Assembly (NCBI GenBank): GCA_023105745.1
Contig: JALGQZ010000001.1
Coordinates: 41,626,082 to 41,690,081 of the forward strand
Direction of reading: 5' to 3'
DNA: 64,000 nucleotides
From: Austropuccinia psidii
Taxonomy: Eukaryota > Basidiomycota > Pucciniomycetes > Pucciniales > Sphaerophragmiaceae
Each line of letters starts with the position of its first letter. The stretch's first letter is position 1. The notes beneath the pieces were generated by a model, which saw only the letters and a list, made by a program, of their open reading frames with translations, did not search any database and was not told the DNA's origin. This document shows, piece after piece, positions 54,258-64,000 of this stretch. Made by a program: the position numbers and the translations under genes.

Positions 54258-55994
54258 GTGGCAGAAGTGGCAAAGAAGAGGAATTCTTGTCACAATTGTG
54301 GTTCAACAGACCACCATGCCAACAACTGTCCAAAGGCAAAGAACAAAGTCTATGCCATAGAGAAAGTCCCTGAGGAAGAACCTCCAACAGAGGATTCTGA
54401 TTCAGACTTAATATGTGATGCCATCAGAGAACCATCTGAGGATGATCAAGACCCAAGGGAGGAATTTCTAGTGGAATACCAAGAGGAAACCCCACTGGAA
54501 ATCCAGGACATACAGTTGGAAGCAGGCATGCCACAGGACACTGCTAACAAGAACTTGTGCAAACACACACAAGATGCACAAACATTCCTGGTCACACCAA
54601 CCAAAGGAATGGCATATATACATGGGACAGCCACAAAGATGACTGTATGTATTGACAATGCTCAGCACCCACTGATCATTGACAGTGGAGCACACTGTTC
54701 CATAGTGGCCAGAAACTATCTGGATACCCACTTCCCAAACTGGGAAAAGCAGCTCTTGCCCACTAAGGCAAAGAACTTTAGAAGTGCATCAGGCAAGATG
54801 ACCTCCATTGGGACAATTATCAAAGAGATAATTATACCCCACAGGAAGGGTAATATCAGACTCAACCCAGAGTTTGTAGTGCTTAATGATGCCCATATCC
54901 AAGGGTTTTTACTGGGAACAGATTACCAGAGGATGTATGGCATAGACATTTACAACAGTAAAAATAGGCACATCACTATTGGTACTAACAAGGAGAAGAA
55001 ATTTTCACTTCACATATACCAGATATCTTCTCAAGACCCACTAGAAGACCTTCTGAAAGAATTCAGAGAGGGACATTTTAGCACTACCCTCACCAGTAAA
55101 CAAAAACTAAGTTTACTGAAGATGCTGAGGAAGAACAGACCAGCATTTGCCATTGGTGAAGAACCATTAGGCAAGATCAAAGGCCATGATATAGAACTAT
55201 ATCTGGATGTGGAAAGGCCTTACCCACCCATTCGTAGGAGACCTCCTTATCCAGCAAGCCTGGAAACCAGGAAAGAAATTGAGAAACATATCAATGAACT
55301 CCTGGATATGGATGTCATCAGGAAGATTGGACATAATGAAATAGTGGAAATCACCACTCCTGTCCTAATCACCTGGAATGATGGCAAGTCTAGACTGTGT
55401 GGAGACTTCAGAGCTCTGAATAACTACACAAAAGCAGACAGGTACCCCATACCTAGGATACCTCATGCCCTAGATAAACTGGCTAAAGCCAAATACATAA
55501 CCAAAATGGATTGTATGAAAGGCTCCCACCAAAATGGTGTTAAACCAAACTCCATGAAATTACTCAGGATAATATGCCATATGGGCATATATGAGTACAC
55601 CAGAATGCCATTTGGCATCAAAAATGCACCAGCCCACTTCCAAAGGATGATGGACACAATATTTCAAGATGAAATATTGGAAGGCTGGATGGTAGTATAT
55701 ATTGATGATATCATTATATACTCAGAGACATGGGAAGACCATGTGCAATACATAGACAGAGTTCTAAGTAAATGCACACCCATAAATCTGAAAATTTCAC
55801 TTAAAAAGTGCAATTTTTGCCAACAAGAGTTACTAGCTCTAGGACATAAAGTCTCAGGTCTTATTCTGGCAATTGACCAGAATAAAGTAGCAGCAGTACT
55901 GCAAAAGCCAGTACCAAAGAACATCAAAGAGATGCAATCCTTTCTTGGGTTTGCTGCTACTATAGAAACCATATCAAGAATTTTGCACACATAA
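54258..55994 (+). pseudogene. nucleocapsid, protease and reverse transcriptase of element C
   Basis: 578-codon frame. A CCHC zinc knuckle CHNCGSTDHHANNC (about 54292), an acidic linker, the protease LIIDSGAHCSIVARNYL (about 54677) and FLLGTDYQRMYGIDIY. The RT has [36 protein letters not shown] and VYIDDIIIYS. The connection LGFAA breaks by a one-base change near 55960, where FASYYR would be expected, and the frame ends at a TAA (55992). All catalytic RT residues are present. Confidence 0.88.
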
Positions 55995-56915
55995 CTAGTA
56001 GTTTATACAAGTTATGTTTAAAAGATGTAGTTTTTGAAATAACCAAGGAAAGGAGGGATTCATATGAGAGGATCAAATATGAACTCACTAATGCACCTGT
56101 GCTCATCTTACCTGACTTTGAACTACCATTCAAGTTACATATAGATGCAGCATGCAGTCAAGGCCTAGGAGCAGCCCTTCACCAAAGACAAATTGTGGAT
56201 GGTGAAGCAAGAGAAGGAGTAATTTGCTACATCTCAAGGCAGCTGAAAGATTCAGAAGCCAGGTATGGGGCCACCCAGACTGAATGTATATGTCTAGTCT
56301 GGGCTCTAGAAAAACTCCATTATTATTTGGAGGGTGCAGTCTTTGAACTCTACACAGACTGCACAGTCTTGAAGTCTTTACTAAACATGAAGACTACAAA
56401 TAGACACATGCTGAGATGGCAAATAGCCATCCAGGAGTATAGAGGGAACATGAACATCATATACAAGGAAGGTAAAAGCCATACCAATGCAGATGGCCTC
56501 AGCACATGGCCACTGGACAATGTCAAAAGCAATCCAGCTTATGACCCAGAAGTTGCAGCAAAAATCCCTATCCATTTCATGGAAATAGATAGGAGGAAAA
56601 ACTTCAGATTATCTGAATGGGCACCAGAAAGTGGTATCCTTGACAGTGGAAACACTGACTCAGAAGGGACAGAAACTCCCATACTGGTAATAAGTTCCTC
56701 AGAACTGCACAATGAATTCTTCAGTGCAGTACAGAAGTCTTATGCCAAACACAAACAGTGTAGCATACTACTCCAACTCCTTCAACAAAAGTACAGGAGT
56801 CCAGAACTTGAAACCCAGCTGGAAGAACCCTGGTTGAGGGCCTATAAGGACAATAAGTTTTTTTCTTATAGATGGCCTGCTCTACCACAGAGAAAAGCAC
56901 ACAAGTGCACTCACA
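55960..56915 (+). pseudogene. RNase H and linker of element C
   Basis: Frame 2 after the shift: RNHIKNFAHITSSLYKLC-like start, then LPDFELPFKLHIDAACSQG, ALHQRQIVDGEAREG, ISRQLKDSEARYGATQTE, YTDCTVLKSLL, HTNADGLSTWPLD, then a Ser/Glu-rich linker to about 56865. There the register changes again within [12 protein letters not shown]. It is disabled by frameshifts on both sides. Confidence 0.8.
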
Positions 56916-58281
56916 GTGGTAGACAGAGACCACATCTCATTGATCCTACAAGAATTCCATGACTGCCCCTATATGGGACACATGAGTGAAGACAGGACCA
57001 AAGAGAGGGTAGCAAGCACAGCTTGGTGGCCCAAGTGGGAACAAGAGTTCAGTGAATACATCAACACTTGTGAAAGATGCCAAAAGTCAAATAGGAAACA
57101 TGGGAAGAAGTATGGGTTACTTCAACACATAGAAGAACCCAAACACCCATCGGAAACCATCAACATGGACTGGGTTACAGGACTTTTCCCAGGAGGCAAA
57201 GAAAACTATAATACCTGTTTGATCATAGTTGATAGGTTCAGCAAGAACATGAGGTGTCTACCATGCCATAAAGAAGACACAGCCATGGATACTGCTCTGT
57301 TGTTTTGGATAACATCATATCCACCTGTGGAGTCCCTAAGATCATCATTAGTGACAGGGACCCAAAATTCACATCTGAATTCTGGACTAACTTATATGAC
57401 ATGCTTGGCACCAAACTTGCTTTTTCCACAGCTTACCATCCACAAACAGATGGCCTAGCTGAAAGGATGATCCAAACAATGGAGGACATCCTCAGAAGAT
57501 TCTGTGCCTATGGCATGGAATACAAGGACCATGAGGGGTACACCCATGATTGGGTTACCCTCTTACCAGCAGTCCAACTGGCTTATAATACAAGCCAGCA
57601 CTCCACCACAGTTAAAACACCTGCACTTGTGGAGAAAGGGTGGAACCCCCTGTTGCCTGTGGATCACTTGAAGCAAAATCTCCTGACTATCCACCCCACA
57701 GCCAAAGACTTCCATGATATGTGGAAGAGGGCCTGTGACACAGCTGCCAAATGCATAGCTGAGGCAAAAGAATACAATAAGCAGAGGTGGGACAAATCAC
57801 ATATGGAACCTGACTTCAAGGAAGGGGACCAGGTGTTAGTGTCTACACTGAACTTCAACAATCTCAAAGGACCTAAAAAGATGAGGGACTCATTTGTAGG
57901 ACCTTTTACTATCATTAAGTTGATAGGAAAAAATGCAGTGGAAGTCAAACTCACTGAGGAGTTTTCAAGGAAACATCCAGTCTTTCCAGTGAGTTTGGTC
58001 AAACCATACTTCCAGACAGAGGAGGATAAATTCCCCTCCAGGAGAAAAACCCCACACCACAAGAGATAGTGGAAGTGGAGGACTCCCCTGGACCTGTGAG
58101 TAAGATCATCAGGGCCAGGAAGATAAGACTCAATGGGAAGGATCAAAGACAATACTTAGGCAGATTCAAGAACCAGACAGCAGATGAAGACAAATGGTTG
58201 GCAGAGGATGCCATACCAGATGGGAACCTTCATTTAAGGAGATTCAGAGCCTCTAGAAGTACTGAACAGTCTCATCAATGA
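56916..58281 (+). pseudogene. integrase and chromodomain-like tail of element C
   Basis: Zinc region [30 protein letters not shown]; core [10 protein letters not shown] then, after a shift near 57300, [14 protein letters not shown] and [16 protein letters not shown]-terminal [19 protein letters not shown] and [10 protein letters not shown] to a stop at 58067. A further frame (58069-58281) gives KIRLNGKDQRQYLGRFKNQ and LRRFRASRSTEQ, the chromodomain-like tail. At least two frameshifts disable it. Confidence 0.85.
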
Positions 58282-58305
58282 TGAGCCTTTTTTAGAGGGA
58301 GGGTA
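58282..58305 (+). promoter_or_regulatory. polypurine tract of element C
   Basis: AGAGGGAGGGTA directly before the LTR start TGTCAGCC at 58306. Confidence 0.6.
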
Positions 58306-59740
58306 TGTCAGCCTGTGACTCAAAACCAGAGCACAAGCATGACAGCCAAAATACCATAAACCAATGGTATAGCCAAGATACCACCAAAACATGGAGCTGA
58401 GCCAAATCAGCTCAAAAGGTATCAAAAGGAAGAGGAAACTCACCTTTTCCTGAAAATATAAGTCCCATCACCATAGGACTAGAAATAACAAAGTTATTCC
58501 TGCTCAAAGTTATTGCTGAGCATAAACCTTAATTTTCACCTCACATCTAAAATCTAGAAGGAGAGGCTTAACCCCATCAAATGGGTACTCAAAATGAAGC
58601 TCTAAGCCAGGGCTATCAAATTGTACCAGCCAAACTGAGCTAGAACCAATATTACTGGAGTTATGGTCAATTTCAGGCCAAATAAGGGTGAACAAAACAT
58701 TCACCTCTCATCTAACTTCTCCAGTTTTACTGTGGGATACCTGAAGTGGGGTCTTTTTGGAAAGCGCACAATCAGGGCTATCTGATGGTGACATCCACTT
58801 CCTCATATCTCAACTAATGCAGAAGTTATGGGGCAAACAAGCTCAATACAGCTTTTTGCCTAAAACACGCAAATGTACAAAAATCTTGTACATGGGATAG
58901 CTTTGCTATATTTAATGATACCCATATCGAATGAGGTACCATTGTGTAGAGTACATACAGGGATACACACTGAACCAATTTTGAGGTTGATATCTCAAGA
59001 ATTGACAAAGGTATAGCTGTTTTAAGGTTAAATTCCCAACTGCTGTCATATACAGCCTTACCATGGGATAATATCCCATAATCATGAATATGAGGTGTCA
59101 AATAGACGAAGAAGCATGTTTTTACTTCAGTACCTTATATGGCAGTCAATACTGGGGTCCCATACAGTCTCTGTACAGCATTCTACGCGTCATACACGTC
59201 AGAATCAGGCTGTGAGGTCCCCAGATGAAAATTTTCACCCTGTATTGGTGAAAACCGCCCAGATATGGTTTCAAAACCACATCTGAGCCCAATACAGGAT
59301 ATACAGGCTGTTTTCAAACCACAAGCCAGTACTAGAAAGTGAAAAATCTTCACTTCCTCTACGTGGAAAGGTCTAGCACCCTTTCCACCCCATTTCAGGA
59401 TAAAAAGGAGGCTTTTCACAGCCAGAATTGTCTCCTCATCCTGATCTTGAATTCCTACATAGTACAACTGTCAAAAACAGTTATACTCTTGGAAAATAAT
59501 CAGGTATACTTTAAATTTAAGTATTGTAGCTTTTATTATTGTAACCCAACAAGTAAAAGTTGCACCCAGGGCTTTCAACAGTGCTCACCACCACTATTTC
59601 TCTATATTAAAGCCCTTAATATCTTAATTTAAATCATTTATCAACTTTATCATCCTTTAAAAACTATTTTTACTGTGTCACAGTCATAGTTAAAGCTTGT
59701 AAATAATTATATACACCTTTATCATAGACTCCTCCTGACA
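58306..59740 (+). repeat. 3' LTR of element C (1435 bp)
   Basis: The same length and ends as the LTR at 19210, with substitutions of several percent by eye in the first 350 bp. It is followed by TATGC, compared with TATTC before the 5' LTR: a target duplication with one mismatch. Confidence 0.9.
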
Positions 59741-60940
59741 TATGCAAAGGAAATACAAATTTATCATGTGATACTGCACCCACCAGCAGAGTATCATATA
59801 ACAGAAAAAATCCTGTGCACAATAAAAATCCTCAGCCAAAAGGAAATCACCTCATGCATGCAAGGAAAATCTAAGAATATCACATCACAGTTAGTTAACC
59901 ATAGGACCATCATGTGATGAACAGAGGGTGTGCAGAGAAACAATTATCACCAAACCTTAAATCACCTGACCCATGCAAGAAAATTCCTCACCAAAAACAA
60001 AGTCACATGATGGAATCTGGATGAATTAAAGTGGAAAAAGACAGCTCCCATGGAGGGCTCTGTGGGCTCCCAAAAGGTACAAGTAGAGGGGCTCTCTCCC
60101 CCAATGCACATTATATCCCCTGCAAAGGAGGAGCATTGGAATGATTCATCCCTCACCTGGGAGGTAGTCCAGTATATTGTAGTAAATTTACTTCCCAGTA
60201 GCTAAGCCCAGTGGAAGCATAGTGTTTAATATTACCCAGTAGCTAAGCTCAGTGGAATATTACTATTATTAAAATAAAAATAAAAATTATCCAGTACCCA
60301 AGAGTAGGGTTACTACTCTATTAAAATATTTTCTCCAGTAAAATTAACACCATTTATCAAGACTTAAAAATAACTTAACCATTTAAGAATCTAATATCAA
60401 AGAATATTACCTCTTAAGTTGAGAACATAATATTTTATCTTATTATCAAAAACTCTTAAAAAAAAGCAAACCTTTGAAAATCATTTTACACTATTATAGC
60501 TATACCTTAACAAAATTACCTGTATCAACACTCATCAAATTTTTTTTAAAACCTTAAATAACTCATCTTACCAAAATTTTATTCCCAGGAAGAAACCACT
60601 CACCCCAATTTCACTAAAAAAATTAAAATTATACAGACAAGTATTTCATTGAAATATCAAATTTAACCAAAATCACTAACATTCTTTTTCATATTATATG
60701 TTGAATAGGTCTGATCTGAGACTGCTGAATTTTGTCTTATGCAGTTGTAAAGCCACTTAGTAATCTTATTTCTTGTTTGTGAGCTCCAAGGAAGATTTTG
60801 TTCAGTATTTTAGGAGGGGCAGGCAATACACCCTTGTCACCCTTGGTTACAGGAGTTATTAGCAATTCAAAACTAGTTACCTGTGATTTCCCCCTCCAGG
60901 TACTGCCTCATTTTAATCCCACACAAGAGGAGTCCCCACA
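59741..60940 (+). repeat. probable 5' LTR remnant of element D
   Basis: AT-rich sequence ending CCCCACA just before a primer-binding-like site. No second copy exists in the window, so the LTR identity is inferred from position only. Short duplicated words (CCAGTAGCTAAGC at about 60195 and 60237) are visible. No gene is seen. Confidence 0.4.
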
Positions 60941-60942
60941 TC

Positions 60943-60960
60943 TGGTGTCCCAACAGTGGC
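60943..60960 (+). promoter_or_regulatory. primer-binding-like site (D)
   Basis: TGGTGTCCCAACAGTGGC, beginning TGG as expected for pairing with a tRNA CCA end. It differs from the site shared by families A, B and C. Confidence 0.5.
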
Positions 60961-61019
60961 AGTCAATTGCAAACTTCAATAACAAATAAATTCAATTAAA
61001 ATCAATTAACAAAGAAAAA

Positions 61020-63525
61020 CCAGTACATCAAGAATTTTATTAGTAAAGAAACTGGAGTCAAATAATCAAAATCAGTCAAAATCATCATCCCAACAATCTC
61101 AATTATCACCTCACTCTGAAAATTACTATTATCCACCCAATCAAGAAGCAGAATTAGGAAAGGAATCAGGAATATATTCTAAATTTCCTATTGCAAAACC
61201 AAGAACTAATAAAAGGGACTTGCAGGTTGTGGACAAATATTTCCTTGATCTCCTTGAAAGAGATAAAGTCAATAATTCAACACCAAAATCAAAGGAAGAA
61301 ATAAATCAATTAAAAATGGATAAACCTTCATCATCAAAATTACCTGCCAGTATTGAAGAAATCTAGGCAGAAAACCTTCCTGGAGAGACTGTTGAAGGAA
61401 AGGAAGAAATTTCTTTAACAGAGAGACTTTAGCAGAATATGCTAGAAATGAAAACAGAATTACTAGCACTAATAAAAAAGGAAGGAAAAAATAAATCATC
61501 AGGTCATACTTTACAAAATAGTCCACTTGAAGAACAGACCACCCTTCCAAGATCATTCAGGCGACATGGATCACCTTCATCTTACCTAAGACCCATGGCC
61601 ACATCAACACCTTATATAGAACAAAGACAAAGTACCTTACCAATAAGAGTAAACGTTTCTGCCCAAATACCAACTGAATCACATCAAGAAATTGCAAGAC
61701 ACACTACTCCAATAGTCAAAAGCAGAGCCAAGGACTATAATCTGTGGCTTGATCAAAAGGATTTTGAAAGATTCATGAAGAAAGTTGAAAATATTTCAGA
61801 AATTGAAGGAGAAAGTGGAAGAGACATTGCAATACAAATAGCATTTTAGACTAAATATGAAGAAGTCACCTATCATATTGAAGGAATGCCAGGTTATGAA
61901 ACAGCTGATTGGGATAAATTAAAAGTGGGTATGAAAAGAAGATTGGGAACAGTCTCACCAGAAAGAGAATACATGTTATCCTCAATCACTGAATTATTCA
62001 CAAAGACTCAAAAAGAATATGGAATAAGAAACATTACACAATACAGAAAGTTCATTGGGGAATATGAAGCAATTATCACTTAACTCAAAAGATACCAATA
62101 TATTCAAGGTGATATTAAGCATAATCAATAAATATTGGCTAGCCTTTCCACAAGTGTTCAAAAGTCAATTTACAAAGAAATGATCAAAGACACAGCTATG
62201 GTTCAAGCCTTGGATGGAGATTACATCATACCAAGATTTGATATTTTAAAATTATACATTGAACAAGACTTGGAGGCCAAGGTACAGATTCAAAAACAAG
62301 AATTTTATAAACCAAAACCTCCAGGAAAGAAAACAAGATTTGAGGATGAAAGCATGGATGAAGTTTTGAAACAATGAAAAGAACTCACCCACAAGCTCAA
62401 GAATCCTCCACAACCCGAACCTCAACAAAGAAATGAGGGAAAAGAATCAGTGAAAGAAGTTTTAAATCAGGGCAAAGCCCTTTCAGAAGCTTTAAATTCA
62501 CCAAAAAGGAACTGGAACAATAGTCAAGAGCAAAGATTCCCTCAAAGTAACCAGCCATGTAGGCCAAGGAATCCTTTACCACCATTTTCATCCAGTTATA
62601 AACCCTACATACCAGCTCAAATGGCTCCAAGACCACCATTAAAGTGTTCTTACTGCAAGGAAGTAAACCATTCAGCCACTAGATGCACTCACCTTGCTGA
62701 AGATTTGGACAGAAGAATTTACAGAACTCAAGGAACATCTTACCTCTTCCCCAACTATCAGAAAGTACCTATGGAAGGAAATAAAAGTGCCAAAGACATA
62801 GTCAGGACTTTTGCAACAGAACAGGAAGAACTCAACAAGAGATTTATGGATAAAACTACTGTAAAACAAAAATCAGCAGAGAATTTCAAGTCCATGCAAA
62901 AGGAATCAGAAGATAAATCAACCTCAATTGCTCATTTTGAAGATTGGTCAAATTAGAAACCACCTACCACTTCCTCATCCAATGATCCCTTTGAATCACA
63001 CATTGAACTAAGGCAGACCAAACAAAGGATGGAAAGACAAGCCAAAAATCCAGAGCCAAAGAAAAAGGCAGCTATTCAAGAAACTTATGTTGAAGAAGAA
63101 AGACTCATAATTCCTACCAAATTTCAAAATTCAATTATTCCAAAACCAGACCAACCTGAGGAGGAAATTGAAAATATTTCCAATAAGAATGAAGATGAAG
63201 AGATTCCCAAAGAAGAAAAGAAGTTCAGAAAACCTCAAAAGAAACAAGTTGAAACCAAATTGGAAGTTGACAAAATCATTAAGAAAATTATGCAACAAAA
63301 GATCAACCTCACCATTGAAGAAATTTTGAGGATGTCACCAAATTTTGTCCATATAACACAGGAATTATCAGAAAAAGATAAGGAGAAAATTGAATCACTC
63401 AACTCGATGGATCTTCAAGAAAGTTTATTATCATTTGTATTTAAAGAAATACAAAAGCCCAAGATTCATCATGCCTATCTTTGGGATTTGTGGAAATCTT
63501 CATTGGAAAGGAAGAATATCCAATA
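61020..63525 (+). pseudogene. gag of element D
   Basis: One reading frame with stops at about 61429, 61847, 62081, 62129, 62375 and 62954 and no frameshift in between. Blocks: RAKDYNLWLDQKDFERFMKK, YHIEGMPGYETADWDKLK, GIRNITQYRKFIGEYEAI, VQALDGDYIIPRFDILKLYI and a CCHC knuckle CSYCKEVNHSATRC (about 62647). A long Glu/Lys-rich charged stretch follows (63150-63260), then IEEILRMSPNFV. It was evidently a single long gag-pro protein. Confidence 0.75.
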
Positions 63526-63704
63526 AAAGCATTAGTGGACCGTGGTGCAGGACTCAACATCATACCAGAAGAAATAACAATCAAAGCCTCCCTCATAACA
63601 AGAAATCTTAACATGAACCTTAAGGGAATTGGAGGCCATACTACTTCTTTGGTGGCACTTTCAGAATTTACTCCACTAATTTTGTCTTCAGGAGAAGAAA
63701 TCCA
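63481..63704 (+). pseudogene. protease of element D, truncated
   Basis: In a shifted frame: GFVEIFIGKEEYPIKALVDRG, then NIIPEEITIKAS, NLNMNLKGIGGHTTSLVAL and SEFTPLILSSGEE. The active-site motif reads DRGA rather than D(S/T)GA, so catalysis is probably lost. Homology stops near 63703, where another repeat appears to begin. Confidence 0.65.
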
Positions 63705-64000
63705 ATGTAACAACCATCCATCAGGGGCAAGGGTATTCATTCATACACCCACTCAAACACCCCAAATCAGCAAATCCAGTATCTGCATCAGCATTCAGTT
63801 TCAGCAATCTTCATTCTCAAACATGCATACAGCTTGGTACATCAATACAGCCTGTCAATACCTGTACAGGTTGGATTCACCCAATACAGTTTCAATACAC
63901 CAGTATGGAAGTGTATGATCACTCAAATACACCACACCTCTTGTACAGGTTCTGTACAGCTGTAAAGGACCTGTATTGGCGAGACTCAATTCAATCATCA
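63705..64000 (+). repeat. possible start of another LTR
   Basis: TGTAACAACC at 63705 resembles the family B LTR start TGTCACAACC and coincides with the loss of protease homology. The rest is rich in TGTACAG and AATACAG words, as in family C LTRs. No end or second copy is visible, so this is tentative. Confidence 0.35.

Larger units (their letters stand above)
19210..59740 (+). mobile_element. Ty3/gypsy element C, host of two nested insertions
   Basis: Two 1435-bp LTRs (19210-20644 and 58306-59740) bound a gypsy element whose own internal sequence is about 6.8 kb. It is split first by a 20,590-bp DNA transposon in the leader (21484-42073) and then by a 10,271-bp gypsy element in gag (43507-53777). 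Removing each insertion with one target duplication joins the host sequence cleanly; at the second site the gag codons continue in frame (PD then YWINVRLNTAFKGHAS). The LTRs differ by several percent by eye, so element C is clearly older than A3. Its own frames carry several frameshifts. Confidence 0.88.
59741..63704 (+). mobile_element. Ty3/gypsy element D, decayed, 5' half
   Basis: A fourth gypsy family: probable LTR or leader (to 60940), a primer site and a gag-protease region with many in-frame stops. RT and later domains are absent because the sequence changes near 63705. Element C is inserted to its left, so its 5' LTR start cannot be placed. Confidence 0.65.

Noticed and set aside
1..64000. 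Ty1/copia elements
   Set aside because: The domain order RT-RNase H-integrase and the chromodomain-like tails are those of Ty3/gypsy; no copia-order pol was found.

Overview
**Organism.** The window is fungal. Genes are split by short introns (about 60-75 bp, GT..AG). There is deep nesting of chromodomain-bearing Ty3/gypsy retroelements, AT-rich LTRs, a fungal TET/JBP-type dioxygenase and a Plavaka/CACTA-like transposase. From memory of rust-fungus (Pucciniales) proteins, the polyproteins most resemble those of large, repeat-filled rust genomes such as Austropuccinia psidii; that species-level guess is inference. I see no host housekeeping gene, rRNA or tRNA. Essentially the whole window is mobile DNA.

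**Layout.** (1) 1-3581: the 5' part of a minus-strand gypsy element (copy A1), inserted in the gag of (2) 3582-10058, a decayed plus-strand copy of the same family (A2). (3) 10059-18602: a decayed chromovirus of another family (B), whose reverse transcriptase is split by a solo LTR (12141-13578, perfect 5-bp target duplication). (4) 18603-19158: an inverted LTR fragment of family C. (5) 19210-59740: one family C gypsy element with two long insertions. Its leader is split by a 20,590-bp TIR DNA transposon (21484-42073, 46-bp TIRs, AGA target duplication). Its gag is split by a young copy of family A (A3, 43507-53777, 1918-bp LTRs, AGACT target duplication). (6) 59741-63704: a decayed gypsy gag/protease of a fourth family (D). 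(7) From about 63705: what looks like the start of another LTR.

**The most interesting system** is the 20.6-kb DNA transposon. It carries six spliced genes: a 677-aa protein of unknown function (+), a TET/JBP-like 2OG-Fe(II) dioxygenase (+), a zinc-cluster/proline-rich protein with an in-frame TGA (-), a SWI/SNF2-family ATPase (+), a 645-aa protein of unknown function (-) and a 1025-aa Plavaka/Tnp2-like transposase (+). Five of the six splice models close in frame across all exons. For the SNF2 gene, splicing creates the DEAH box. A roughly 26-bp palindrome recurs six times, in the left subterminal region and in four of the five intergenic spacers. The reading is a transposon that moves with its own DNA-modification and chromatin-remodelling genes. 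TET/JBP genes linked to KDZ transposons are known in basidiomycetes; the combination with a Plavaka-type transposase, SNF2 and the palindromes is what deserves checking.

**Second theme.** The gypsy elements of families A and C carry a second long reading frame overlapping gag in the +1 frame, preserved between diverged copies. Several families also share one primer-binding-like sequence, TTTGGGGGCCTGGCCGTG, directly after the 5' LTR.
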